Positions 1-7,966 of a stretch of 64,000 nucleotides of DNA are shown one piece after another (position 1 is the stretch's first letter; every line of letters starts with the position of its first letter). Position numbers and translations under genes: made by a program. The DNA comes from Haloarcula sp. CBA1129. GTDB taxonomy: Archaea > Halobacteriota > Halobacteria > Halobacteriales > Haloarculaceae. The notes under the pieces were generated by a model. The model was not told the DNA's origin. It worked only from the letters and a program-made list of their open reading frames with translations, and did not search any database. The stretch lies in the NCBI RefSeq assembly GCF_008729015.1, contig NZ_RKSM01000001.1, positions 3,348,001 to 3,412,000 of the forward strand. The letters are read 5' to 3'.

Positions 1-237
1 AACAACGAGACGATTCTGGAAGCCGGTGAGGAGGAGGGCTGGGACCTGCCGTACGCCTGCCGTGAGGGTCAGTGTATCTCCTGTTCCGGTCATATCGAGG
101 ACGGCCCGGCGACGGACCACATCCGTCACAGCAACAACGACTCGCTGATGGACGACGACATGGAAGAGGGGTACTGCCTGACCTGTGTCGCGTACCCGAC
201 CAGCGAGTTCACGATCGAAACCGGCGAGTCTCCCTGA
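1..237 (+). CDS. 2Fe-2S ferredoxin, 3' part only
   Basis: The window opens inside this gene; 78 codons and a TGA stop remain. The visible part holds a plant-type 2Fe-2S ferredoxin signature: CREGQCISC gives three cysteines in the C-x4-C-x2-C spacing, and the fourth lies in YCLTC about 31 residues later. The protein is acidic, as expected of a soluble haloarchaeal electron carrier. The N-terminal beta-grasp part is missing, so start and full length cannot be given. It is not related by operon to the tRNA that follows. Its redox partner is unknown; a second, separate ferredoxin of the same fold lies at 4216-4533. Confidence 0.9.
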   Translation, partial: NNETILEAGEEEGWDLPYACREGQCISCSGHIEDGPATDHIRHSNNDSLMDDDMEEGYCLTCVAYPTSEFTIETGESP

Positions 238-286
238 CGCCCCGGTTCACAACCGTTAAAACAGACAGCCTGATACTACCTTTTGT

Positions 287-359
287 GGGCGGCTAGTTCA
301 GCGGACAGAACGCCTGGTTCCGGACCAGATGGTCGGGGGTTCAAATCCCTCGCCGCCCG
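287..359 (+). tRNA. tRNA-Arg, anticodon CCG
   Basis: A 73-base cloverleaf can be drawn. The acceptor stem GGCGGC-type 7 bp is at 287-293 and 352-358 with discriminator G359. The D stem is GUUC/GAAC. The anticodon loop UUCCGGA carries anticodon CCG, read as arginine. The T stem (GGGGG/CCCUC) closes a UUCAAAU loop. The outermost anticodon-stem pair is C-A, a mismatch. No intron and no encoded CCA are seen. A TATA-like CGTTAAAAC lies 25-34 bases upstream. The last 22 bases are repeated downstream (see the array at 360-775). Confidence 0.93.
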
Positions 360-472
360 TGCAGCGAACCCGAGTTTTACGAGCGGTGAGCGAACCGGCA
401 GCGAGGATTTGAATCAGGGAGTGTAGCGGCGCGGAACGACCGTGGTTCAAATCCCTCGCCGCCCGCTTTCTC

Positions 473-562
473 CGACGAACAGACATGAGATGCGAAAGCG
501 GAACCGAGGATTTGAATCCTGCCAGTCGCGCGCAGCGGAGCGAGCACGTCTGGCTTCGGTTC
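473..562. repeat. 90-bp direct repeat, copy 1
   Basis: This 90-base stretch matches 670-759 with four substitutions. It contains nested complementary arms, GAACCGA at 501-507 with TCGGTTC at 556-562 and GCCAG at 521-525 with CTGGC at 550-554, so it can fold into a long hairpin whose loop is rich in GCG/AGCG. The right arm runs into a copy of the tRNA 3' end. Confidence 0.9.
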
Positions 563-669
563 AAATCCCTCGCCGCCCGTTTTTCGGCGAACTAATGTGA
601 GCCGTGAAAACGGCCCGAGTATTTGCGAGGCGTTCGCGTGGTTCAAATCCCCCGCCACCCGCTATTTTA

Positions 670-759
670 CGACGAACAGACGTGAGGAGCGAAAGCGGAA
701 CCGAGGATTTGAACCCTGCCAGTCGCGCGCAGCGGAGCGAGCACGTCTGGCTTCGGTTC
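670..759. repeat. 90-bp direct repeat, copy 2
   Basis: Second copy of the element at 473-562, with four mismatches in 90 bases. The hairpin arms are kept. The tRNA-derived sequence that follows (755-775) is more decayed than in the other units. Confidence 0.9.
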
Positions 760-842
760 GAACCTTCCGAACCCGACGCCCGGCACTTTCGACCCGGGAA
801 TCGCCGCAACGTCCTTGGGGTTTCGACACAAGGTACGAACAT

Positions 843-1727
843 ATGCGTGTGCTCGTTGTGGGTGCGACCGGATTCATCGGACAGCGACTGGTTCGTTCCC
901 TGAACGACGCAGGCCACGATGTGGTGGCGTTTTCCCGGAGCGCGAGCGAAGACTCTTTTCCTGACGGAGTCGAGCCGTTTGAGGGCGACCTTGGCGAACC
1001 CGACTCTCTTGACGGCCTCTGTGACAATGTCGATGTCGCGTACTACCTCATTCACTCGCTCACGTCCGAGAACTTCGCCGAGCTGGACCGGCGCTACGCT
1101 CGCCGGTTTGCCGACTCGGCGTCGGCTGCGGGTGTCGACAGGGTCGTCTATCTCAGCGGTATCAGCGGTGACGAGGAGAATCTCTCACCCCATCTGGCGT
1201 CGCGGCGCGAAGTCGAATCGGTGCTGGCGGAGGGGTCGTTCGACCTGACGGTACTCCGGGCGGCGGTCATCATCGGCCCGGAGAGCGCGAGTTTCCGGAT
1301 CGTCGACGACCTGACCGACCGCCTACCGCTGATGCTCGTCCCCAAGTGGGTCCGAACACCGTGTCAGCCCATCGGCGTCGACGACGCGATCAGCTACCTC
1401 GTGGCGTTACTCGATGCCGATGCAACCCGCGGCGAGACCTACGATATCGGCGGGCCGTCGGTGTGGTCCTACGAGTCACTGTTGAAACTTACCGCGGCGG
1501 AAAAGGGCAAGCGGGTGTTTATTATCCCCGTGCCAGTGATGACGCCCGGCCTCTCCTCGCACTGGCTTCGCTTCACGACGGACGTGCAGTACGCTATCGC
1601 CCGGCCGCTGGCCGAGAGCATGCGGAACCCAGTCACGGTCGACCCGGCGATGAACCTGCAGGATGTCGTGCCGATCGACCAGACGCCGATTAAAGACGCC
1701 GTTCGACGGTCGTTGATGGCGTCGTAG
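843..1727 (+). CDS. Atypical SDR / NAD(P)-binding protein
   Basis: The 294-residue protein starts with the Rossmann motif GATGFIG at residues 8-14, preceded by a beta strand, as in NAD(P)-binding proteins of the NDUFA9-like or SDR_a5-like atypical SDR group. A central YLSGISGD segment and a C-terminal substrate half follow. The classical Y-x3-K pair is not evident, so dehydrogenase activity is doubtful; cofactor binding in a structural or isomerase-like role is possible. The reading frame stays open upstream, but translation there would run through the tRNA-derived repeats, so ATG 843 next to the Rossmann strand was chosen. The next gene is an unrelated-subfamily epimerase on the same strand, 53 bases on. 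Confidence 0.85.
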   Translation: MRVLVVGATGFIGQRLVRSLNDAGHDVVAFSRSASEDSFPDGVEPFEGDLGEPDSLDGLCDNVDVAYYLIHSLTSENFAELDRRYARRFADSASAAGVDRVVYLSGISGDEENLSPHLASRREVESVLAEGSFDLTVLRAAVIIGPESASFRIVDDLTDRLPLMLVPKWVRTPCQPIGVDDAISYLVALLDADATRGETYDIGGPSVWSYESLLKLTAAEKGKRVFIIPVPVMTPGLSSHWLRFTTDVQYAIARPLAESMRNPVTVDPAMNLQDVVPIDQTPIKDAVRRSLMAS

Positions 1728-1780
1728 GCAGCGACGGACTCTGCGGGACTGTTTTGGGGCTGTACCTAGCAGCCCTACGT

Positions 1781-2683
1781 ATGCCCAAATCGGTCGCCGT
1801 CACTGGTGGAAACGGCCGCGTCGGCCAGCACGTTCTCGAATACCTGACCGCAGAGGGGTATCGCACGGTTAATCTTTCCCGTGGGAAACGCGAGGAGGAC
1901 CGCTCAGACGTATACGTCAAAACTGACCTGCTCGACGCAGGAGAGGTCTACGGCGCACTCGCCAAATCTGACCCTGACGCAGTTGTCCACCTCGGGATGG
2001 TTCCCACGCCCGACCACTCGCCGGGGTATCGGACCTACGAGAGCAACGTCATGTCCAGCTATCACGTGCTGGAGGCTGCCGGCGAACTGGGCGTCGATAC
2101 GGTTGCGCTGGCGTCGAGTTTCAGCGCCATCGGCGGCGGGTTCGAACCAGAGCCGATCACAATCGATTATCTTCCGGTTGATGAGGACCACCGCCTTACA
2201 CCGTCAAACCCGTACGCAATGGGGAAACAGGCACTGGAGATCGCTGCCGACGGGTTCGACCGCCGGACCACAGACGCCCCGGACACTATCACGTCGTTGC
2301 GGTTCCCGTGGGTCGTTGACGACGAGCTGGTCCGGGAGACGTTCGTCGATGCCGACCGCACGCTCGCGGGCCTCCGTGCTTCCGAACACTTTCACACCCA
2401 GCGGAATACTCTGTGTGGCTACGTCCATGCTACCGACGCGGTCTCGCTGGTCGAGGCGGCGGTCGAGGCGACGTTTGATGGCCACGAGCGGCTCTGGGTG
2501 TCGGCCCCGGACACCAGCGCCGAGACACCGAGCGCCGAACTCGCGGCGGAACTGTACGCCGATGCTGACTACCGGGGGCCGACAGCCGACGACGAAAACC
2601 CGTATGCGGCGCTCATCGATACGACGAAAGCCGAGCGGCTGCTCGACTGGAAACCGACGTGGAGCTGGCGACAACTGGCGTGA
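1781..2683 (+). CDS. NAD-dependent epimerase/dehydratase family protein
   Basis: A 300-residue extended SDR. The N-terminal GGNGRVG is the nucleotide-binding glycine motif, SSFSAIGG corresponds to the catalytic serine strand, and YAMGK is the Y-x3-K catalytic motif. The C-terminal half would bind a nucleotide sugar or similar substrate. ATG 1781 sits nine codons below a TTG and directly precedes the first Rossmann strand, so it was chosen. The family acts on UDP- or GDP-sugars, but the specific substrate cannot be read from the sequence; there are no glycosyltransferases or other sugar genes nearby. Cytoplasmic. Confidence 0.87.
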   Translation: MPKSVAVTGGNGRVGQHVLEYLTAEGYRTVNLSRGKREEDRSDVYVKTDLLDAGEVYGALAKSDPDAVVHLGMVPTPDHSPGYRTYESNVMSSYHVLEAAGELGVDTVALASSFSAIGGGFEPEPITIDYLPVDEDHRLTPSNPYAMGKQALEIAADGFDRRTTDAPDTITSLRFPWVVDDELVRETFVDADRTLAGLRASEHFHTQRNTLCGYVHATDAVSLVEAAVEATFDGHERLWVSAPDTSAETPSAELAAELYADADYRGPTADDENPYAALIDTTKAERLLDWKPTWSWRQLA

Positions 2684-2795
2684 AGCCGGCGGTGGCTCGT
2701 GCATCTATTCTGACGCCGCCATTACCGCGCCGCATGTAGCGGCCGTTTCGTCCGGAACACATTGCTAAAATGTAATGTGTGTGTAACTAACAGGC

Positions 2796-4193
2796 ATGAG
2801 TGATACAGAGCACCCAGCCGAGAGCGGGACACACGATCACCACGAGAATCACGACCACGAGGGACCGGGGTACGCCACTCCGCAGGCCGCCATCGAGGAA
2901 GCCGAACCTGAACGGACTGCGTACGTGATGGGCCTCCACGTCGGGCAGGACGTCGACGCGCCGGACTTCTTGGCTGTCGTCGACGTGGACCCCGACTCTG
3001 ACACGTACAGCGAGATAATCAACCGAGTCAAAATGCCGAACAGGGGCGACGAGCTCCACCACTTCGGGTGGAACGCCTGCTCCTCCTCGTGTCACATGGA
3101 GGGGCTGGAGCGCCGGCATCTCGTCATCCCCGGCCAGCGCTCCTCGCGTATCCATATCGTCGACACGAAAGAACGGCGGGACCCGGAGCTGACGAAAGTA
3201 ATTGAACCCGAAGAGGTGTACGACCACGACCTCTCCGCGCCGCATACAGTCCACTGCATCCCCGACGGTGAGATCCTCATCTCCATGCTGGGCGACGCTG
3301 ACGGCGACCTCCCCGGCGGCTTTCTGGAACTGAACGACGACTTCGAGGTGCAGGGTCGGTGGGACCCGCCCGGCGAGATCGAGATGAACTACGACTACTG
3401 GTACCAGCCCCGCCAGAACGTGATGCTGTCGACGGAGTGGGCGGCCCCGAAAACCTACTACCCCGGTTTCGACTTAGAGGATGTCGAGGACGGCAAATAC
3501 GGGCAGCGGCTCAACTTCTGGGACTGGGAGGCCGGTGTCGTCGAGCAGACCATCGACCTCGGCGAGGACGGCCTGATTCCGCTGGAGGCCCGGTTCCTGC
3601 ACACGCCCGAGAGCACACATGGCTACGTGGGGGCAGCGCTGTCCTCGAATATCATTCACTTCCATGAATCGGATGGTGAATATCACGCTGAACCGGTCAT
3701 CGAGTTCGACGACCGCGAGCACGAGGGCTGGGATATGCCAGTCCCCGCTCTGGTGACGGACATCCTCATCTCCATGGACGACCGCTATCTGTTCGGCTCG
3801 AACTGGCTCCACGGCGAGGTGTGGATGTACGACATCTCGGACCCGTCGAACCCCCGAAAGGCCGATTCCATCTCTATTGGCGGTTACTTCGGCGACATCG
3901 AGCAGGTGCAGGGCCGTGATATCGTCGCCGGTCCACAGATGCTCCAGCTTTCACTCGACGGCGAGCGGCTGTACTGGACGACCTCGCTGTTTTCCTCGTG
4001 GGACAACCAGTTCTTCCCCGAGGAGGCCGAGATGGGGTCGGTGATGCTCAAAGCCGACGTGGACCCGCGGCGGGGGACGATGTCGCTGGACCGGGACTTC
4101 CTCGTGGACTTCGGCGACCTACCGGAGGGGCCGGCCCGTGCCCACGAGATTCGGTGGCCCGACGGCGACTGCACGAGCGACGTCTGGCAATGA
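2796..4193 (+). CDS. SBP56-family selenium-binding protein / methanethiol oxidase
   Basis: The 465-residue product matches the SBP56 family in length and motifs: an acidic His-rich N terminus (HDHHENHDHEG), a FGWNACSSSCH segment with the family's paired cysteines near residue 95, LSAPHTVHC, and a C-terminal PARAHEIRWPDGDCTSDVWQ-like end. Bacterial members oxidise methanethiol to formaldehyde, hydrogen sulfide and hydrogen peroxide using copper; the family folds as a seven-bladed propeller. No signal peptide is visible, so the protein appears cytoplasmic, unlike periplasmic bacterial methanethiol oxidase. A 2Fe-2S ferredoxin gene follows after 22 bases, suggesting co-transcription and possibly an electron partner (inference). 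Confidence 0.9.
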   Translation: MSDTEHPAESGTHDHHENHDHEGPGYATPQAAIEEAEPERTAYVMGLHVGQDVDAPDFLAVVDVDPDSDTYSEIINRVKMPNRGDELHHFGWNACSSSCHMEGLERRHLVIPGQRSSRIHIVDTKERRDPELTKVIEPEEVYDHDLSAPHTVHCIPDGEILISMLGDADGDLPGGFLELNDDFEVQGRWDPPGEIEMNYDYWYQPRQNVMLSTEWAAPKTYYPGFDLEDVEDGKYGQRLNFWDWEAGVVEQTIDLGEDGLIPLEARFLHTPESTHGYVGAALSSNIIHFHESDGEYHAEPVIEFDDREHEGWDMPVPALVTDILISMDDRYLFGSNWLHGEVWMYDISDPSNPRKADSISIGGYFGDIEQVQGRDIVAGPQMLQLSLDGERLYWTTSLFSSWDNQFFPEEAEMGSVMLKADVDPRRGTMSLDRDFLVDFGDLPEGPARAHEIRWPDGDCTSDVWQ

Positions 4194-4215
4194 GGACAAG
4201 GGGACCGGACGGCCG

Positions 4216-4533
4216 ATGACCGAAGTCCTGTTGGACTGGCGGGACAGCGACCGGACGGAGACGGTTTCGGTGCCGGACGGGGAGACGATACTCGACGCCG
4301 CCGAAGCCGCGGATATCGGGTTGCCGTTCGGCTGTCGAACCGGCGCGTGTGGGACCTGTACCGCTCGCTTGCTGTCCGGCGACGTGACCCATCGCCGTCC
4401 GCCGCGGGCACTCAAGGGCCGGCATCTGGAGGCGGGGTACGTACTGCTCTGTATCGCCGAACCGACGACCGACGCGCACCTCGCCGTCGGCGCGACGGTG
4501 CAGGCAGAACTGGTTCCGAACCCTTGGAAGTGA
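4216..4533 (+). CDS. 2Fe-2S ferredoxin linked to SBP56
   Basis: A 105-residue plant-type ferredoxin. CRTGACGTC gives three ligands in C-x4-C-x2-C spacing and YVLLC the fourth. The N-terminal strands and the GETILDAAEAADIGLPFGC region are typical of the fold. ATG 4216 starts immediately before the first beta strand; an open frame extends upstream into the SBP56 gene, but that part has no ferredoxin character. The 22-base gap to the SBP56 gene indicates an operon. A role as electron donor or acceptor for the SBP56 protein is inferred from context only. Confidence 0.88.
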   Translation: MTEVLLDWRDSDRTETVSVPDGETILDAAEAADIGLPFGCRTGACGTCTARLLSGDVTHRRPPRALKGRHLEAGYVLLCIAEPTTDAHLAVGATVQAELVPNPWK

Positions 4534-4550
4534 CCAGCGCTCGACTCCGC

Positions 4551-4775
4551 TTAGCTCGACAGCGCCTGCTGGAGGATGTGCCCCAGAAACCCGATAGCCG
4601 GAACGACGAACACCGTCGCGTGGACCCACGCGTCGTATGTGATATCGCCGGGCTTGGTCAGGAGAAACAGGCCGTAGAGGACGAGCATCACGACGACCCA
4701 CAGGGTAGTGATGACCAGAAACGGGACGGCGTCCCGGACCGGTTCAGCGACCGCTTTGCGCAGTGTGCCGGACAT
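4551..4775 (-). CDS. Small two-helix membrane protein
   Basis: 74 residues with two clear hydrophobic helices (about residues 17-40 and 50-68) joined by a short loop. ATG 4775 was chosen because the open upstream region lacks hydrophobic or conserved character. It lies convergent to the ferredoxin at 4216-4533, 17 bases apart. No catalytic motif is visible and the family is not recognised; similar small membrane proteins are common in haloarchaea. Confidence 0.7.
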   Translation of the reverse strand: MSGTLRKAVAEPVRDAVPFLVITTLWVVVMLVLYGLFLLTKPGDITYDAWVHATVFVVPAIGFLGHILQQALSS

Positions 4776-4990
4776 ACTTTGACAGTCAGGCGGAAACGGC
4801 AAAAGCGTGTCCGCTATGGCCCGAACTCCGTCACCCATTCGGTGCCGTCGGTTTCGGCCTCAATAGCCGTTGGCACGTCTGCGACGGCGCTGGCGTCGAC
4901 ATCGCACGCAGAGACAACGGCGCAACGGACTGCTGGCCGGCCAGCTATCGGGAGCCGAGTTTATATGGCCATGCGGCCAACTGTCGGACT

Positions 4991-5323
4991 ATGACCCTCC
5001 TCCCGGTCGTTGTCGCCCTGTTCGTGTCTCCGGCCGCCGCTGCGCTGGCGTACGCCGACGCCAGACGGCGCGATCTGTCTCAGCGGTACTGCACTGCCGC
5101 AGCCTCCGCCGTTGGCCTCGCCAGTTTCGGGGGGTTTCTCGCCGCGTCCCTCTTCGGTAGCGGACTCTTTTCGGCGTACTATCGCCTCTTGGACCGACCG
5201 GTCATAGCCGTCACGCCGCTTGACTTCCTCCTTTCCTTGCTCTACCTCGGCCTCAGTATCACTGTACTGGCTGTTCTGGGGTATGGAGTCGCTAGTCGGT
5301 ACGGCCCGCTCACGTCGTCGTAA
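4991..5323 (+). CDS. Small integral membrane protein
   Basis: 110 residues with three hydrophobic segments (about 3-21, 38-60, 76-98). The N terminus could be an uncleaved signal anchor. The motif YADARRRDLSQRYC after helix 1 is positively charged, suggesting a cytoplasmic loop. The start is set by ATG 4991, which precedes the first helix directly. Function unknown; the next gene is an M28 peptidase on the same strand, 61 bases on, but there is no sign that they work together. Confidence 0.65.
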   Translation: MTLLPVVVALFVSPAAAALAYADARRRDLSQRYCTAAASAVGLASFGGFLAASLFGSGLFSAYYRLLDRPVIAVTPLDFLLSLLYLGLSITVLAVLGYGVASRYGPLTSS

Positions 5324-5384
5324 CTGCTGCCGATTGCCGGCGGGCACCCCTAATTTCAAACCCGGCACGGCCTCACTGAGACGT

Positions 5385-6713
5385 ATGGACGACACCGACT
5401 GGATCGGCGAAACGTTCACCAGCGCGGCCGGGTGGGACCACTTGGAGACACTGGTAGACATCGGGAATCGGATGGCGGGCAGCGACGGCGAACGGGCGGC
5501 CGCAGAAGCGACCCGAGACGCACTGGCGGCGTCCGCCCGCGACGCTCGGCTCTCCGAATTCGATATTCAGGGCTGGGAACGGGGGGCTAGCGCCGTCCAC
5601 ACTGACGGGGTCCCGGTCGCGACGCAGGCCCACGAGTGTATCGCCCTGCCGCGGTCGCCGGCCGGTTCGGTGACCGGCGAACTGGTCGATGTCGGTCACG
5701 GCCTCCCGGAAGACTTCGAGGACGGTGACTGTGAGGGGCAGATCGTGCTGGCTCGCTCGGATGTCCCAGACTGGTACGACCGATACATCCACCGACGGGA
5801 GAAGTATTACCACGCCGTCGAGGCCGGCGCAGTCGGATTCATCTACCGCAACCACGTCGAGGGCGTGCTGCCACCGACTGGCAGCGTTGGGACGGCGGAC
5901 ACTCCCATTGGCGAGATTCCCGCTCTCGGCGTCGCCAGCGAGACGGGTTCGCGACTGGCCCGTCGGTACGCGGGCGACGATATCACCGTCACCGTCGACT
6001 GCGAGACGCCAGAGGCGACGAGCCAGAACGTCCACGCCGAACTCGGACCCGACACTGACGAGCGGCTGCTGGTCACCAGTCACGTCGACGCACACGATAT
6101 CGCGGAGGGAGCGATGGACAACGGGGCCGGCACTGCGATGGTCGTCGAGGTGGCCCGCGCGTTAGCCGGCCGCGAGGACGAACTGGAGACGCGCGTGGAG
6201 TTCGTCGCCTTCGGTGCCGAGGAAGTCGGCCTGATCGGCTCGAATCATGTGGCCGAGGAAACTGCCCTCGACGACGTAACGGCCGTGCTCAACTTCGACG
6301 GCGTCGTTCAGGGCCGCACGCTGAAGTGTTACACCCACGGTTTCGACGCGCTGGCGGCCGCTGCCGAGGACGTGGCTGATCGGCTTGACCACCCTATCTC
6401 GCTCACCCCGGAGCAAGGCCCCCACAGCGACCACTGGCCGTTCGTGCAGCGGGGCGTCCCCGGCTATCACGTGACCAGCGAGACCGGCGGCGAGGGACGT
6501 GGCTGGGGCCACACCCACGCCGATACGTTGGATAAACTGCAAGCCCGAACCTTCCGCGAGCAGGCCGTCATCCTGACCGAACTCGCCGTGACGCTGGCTG
6601 ACGGCTCGGTAGCACCGACTCACAGAGACCCCGGGGAGATAGCCGATGCGCTCGAAGCACAGAATCTCGCCGAAGGGATGCGGATTACAGGTGACTGGCC
6701 CTTCGACGATTGA
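5385..6713 (+). CDS. M28 family metallopeptidase with PA domain
   Basis: A 442-residue M28 aminopeptidase-like protein. The first part (about 90-200) resembles the PA insertion found in these enzymes; the catalytic core starts near residue 225. Dinuclear zinc ligands are visible in order: SHVDAHD (His, Asp), MDNGAG (bridging Asp), GAEEVG (Glu pair, general base and ligand), NFDG (Asp) and HTHADTLD (His). No Sec or Tat signal is present, so action on peptides in the cytoplasm is likely. ATG 5385 precedes the conserved start; an open frame upstream overlaps the preceding membrane protein and was rejected. Substrate specificity is unknown. Confidence 0.9.
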   Translation: MDDTDWIGETFTSAAGWDHLETLVDIGNRMAGSDGERAAAEATRDALAASARDARLSEFDIQGWERGASAVHTDGVPVATQAHECIALPRSPAGSVTGELVDVGHGLPEDFEDGDCEGQIVLARSDVPDWYDRYIHRREKYYHAVEAGAVGFIYRNHVEGVLPPTGSVGTADTPIGEIPALGVASETGSRLARRYAGDDITVTVDCETPEATSQNVHAELGPDTDERLLVTSHVDAHDIAEGAMDNGAGTAMVVEVARALAGREDELETRVEFVAFGAEEVGLIGSNHVAEETALDDVTAVLNFDGVVQGRTLKCYTHGFDALAAAAEDVADRLDHPISLTPEQGPHSDHWPFVQRGVPGYHVTSETGGEGRGWGHTHADTLDKLQARTFREQAVILTELAVTLADGSVAPTHRDPGEIADALEAQNLAEGMRITGDWPFDD

Positions 6714-6903
6714 CGCGAAACTGGGACTGCTATCGCCACATTTGTCTCGCGACACCGATAATAAAGAATTACCAGAACTCTAGTACTTTCGGCCCCCGCT
6801 GAGTTCCGGTGGCATAGTCGCTGAGCGCGGACTATAATGATTTACTCAGTATAGAAGTAACATATTCCGTAGGTTATTTACCATATGGGTACATGGAAAT
6901 CGA

Positions 6904-7103
6904 TGGCAGGTTGATTGGTCTACGTCCTGTAGCCCGTACGTGAACGCCATCACCGGCGTTCGCTGCCAAGCTCCCATGCTGTACCGGTCTCGCGGAGTCC
7001 GAGACCGAGTCGACGTGAGTAAACCATCCCTGCCGTCGTCAGTCAACACCAACACCAATACCTGACACAACGGCCGTCCACGTGCCAAGACGGCCGTCGT
7101 GTC
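6904..7103 (+). ncRNA. Candidate structured non-coding RNA
   Basis: A 471-base gene-free stretch (6714-7184) contains successive stems: TGGCAG 6904-6909 with CTGCCA 6963-6968 enclosing CTAC/GTAG (6920-6932) and GAACGCC/GGCGTTC (6942-6961); then CGGTCTCG/CGAGACCG (6985-7007); then a 14-bp arm pair with one mismatch (7064-7077 and 7090-7103). A TATA-like TTATTTA at 6874-6880 lies about 27 bases ahead of the first stem. No known family (SRP, RNase P, C/D or H/ACA) was recognised. It could also be the 3' untranslated region of the minus-strand gene at 7185. Boundaries and strand are uncertain. Confidence 0.35.
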
Positions 7104-7184
7104 CACTTTCGGACTATTCCTCTGAGGAACACCAACCGGTAGCGGGTACTGTAGAAAACGACTCCCAGCGGCGGGCCCGCTCTA

Positions 7185-7961
7185 TCACTCGTATGCCTGC
7201 TTCACGTCAGCCTTCGCTGAGGGAATGACCTGCTTTTCAGCGTATCGCATCGACCGCAACGCCTCATCGGTGAACTCGACGTCGAGTGTCGGCAGTGCTC
7301 GTGCGAGACCGCCCAGTACCTCACCGGGGTCAATGGTGAGTTTGAAGGCGAAGGCGTTCTGGTCCTCTCGCAGTGGGACGGAGAACTCGAAATGTGTCTG
7401 GACGATCTCTGTCGCTCTTTCTTGATTGTATGCGTCGGTGACAGCCGTCCAGAAGTCGTCGCTGTCGGCGGCGACTAGCGGTGCGAGGTCGTCGCCGAAC
7501 GACTGCTGGCGGGCCAACAGCCGGTCCCGAATCCGGTCCCGGCGGTCGCCACGGACGGTGTCGCGGAGTGCGTTCCAATAGAGATCACGGGCCAGTACTT
7601 CCGCAGCATAAGTGTCGAACGCCGCGTCAGTGGCGGCGTAATCCAGCACCGGCTCCAGCTGGGCGAGTATCTGCTGCCGGTAGGACTGGAGTTTCGGCCG
7701 AACCACGTGGCGTTCCAGCGGGCGGCTGTTGTTCAGGAGTTTGCCGGCAACACGGCTGCCGCTCCCGTTTGACCCGCGTAGCACGGCCGCTACATCGAAC
7801 GCGGCGTACGTCTCGTCGACGAACTCGGAGAGGTAGCGCTCGAACTCCTGTTCGACGGCACGTCGTGTCACACCAGTCTCTGTGGACTGCAGTGACCTAT
7901 CCCTTACGCCGATGACAGCCGGCGACAGAACACGAGTATTATGCTTGTACATATCTAACAT
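7185..7961 (-). CDS. Haloarchaeal hypothetical protein
   Basis: 258 residues, mostly helical and hydrophilic, with no signal peptide or membrane segment and no motif that I recognise. The N-terminal 60 residues are basic, the rest acidic. Two in-frame ATGs (7961 and 7952) are possible starts. It is divergent from 7967-8257, with only five bases between start codons if 7961 is used, so the promoters of the two genes would lie inside each other's coding region; this favours the start at 7952 or overlapping regulation. Function unknown. Confidence 0.7.
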   Translation of the reverse strand: MLDMYKHNTRVLSPAVIGVRDRSLQSTETGVTRRAVEQEFERYLSEFVDETYAAFDVAAVLRGSNGSGSRVAGKLLNNSRPLERHVVRPKLQSYRQQILAQLEPVLDYAATDAAFDTYAAEVLARDLYWNALRDTVRGDRRDRIRDRLLARQQSFGDDLAPLVAADSDDFWTAVTDAYNQERATEIVQTHFEFSVPLREDQNAFAFKLTIDPGEVLGGLARALPTLDVEFTDEALRSMRYAEKQVIPSAKADVKQAYE

Positions 7962-7966
7962 TGTGT

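Larger units (their letters stand above)
360..775. repeat. Tandem array of tRNA-Arg 3'-end copies
   Basis: After the tRNA, its last 22 bases (338-359) recur at 444-465 (identical), 558-579 (identical), 640-661 (two substitutions) and 755-775 (decayed). Spacings are 106, 114, 82 and 115 bases. Each intervening unit also carries a partly inverted copy of the T arm (GAGGATTTGAA type; 401-412, 505-516, 702-713; degraded near 616). No integrase or other gene lies in the stretch, and 776-842 holds nothing recognisable. Repeated integration and loss of elements using the tRNA as attachment site is one explanation; a small palindromic element inserting in the T arm is another. Confidence 0.85.

Noticed and set aside
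360-775. Additional complete tRNA genes in the array
   Set aside because: Only the T arm and acceptor 3' half are repeated; no D arm or anticodon arm can be folded in any unit.
6846-7106. An 86-codon open frame on the minus strand in the 6714-7184 gap
   Set aside because: Codon use and basic composition are unlike neighbours and it coincides with the stem-loop region; the structured RNA reading explains it better.
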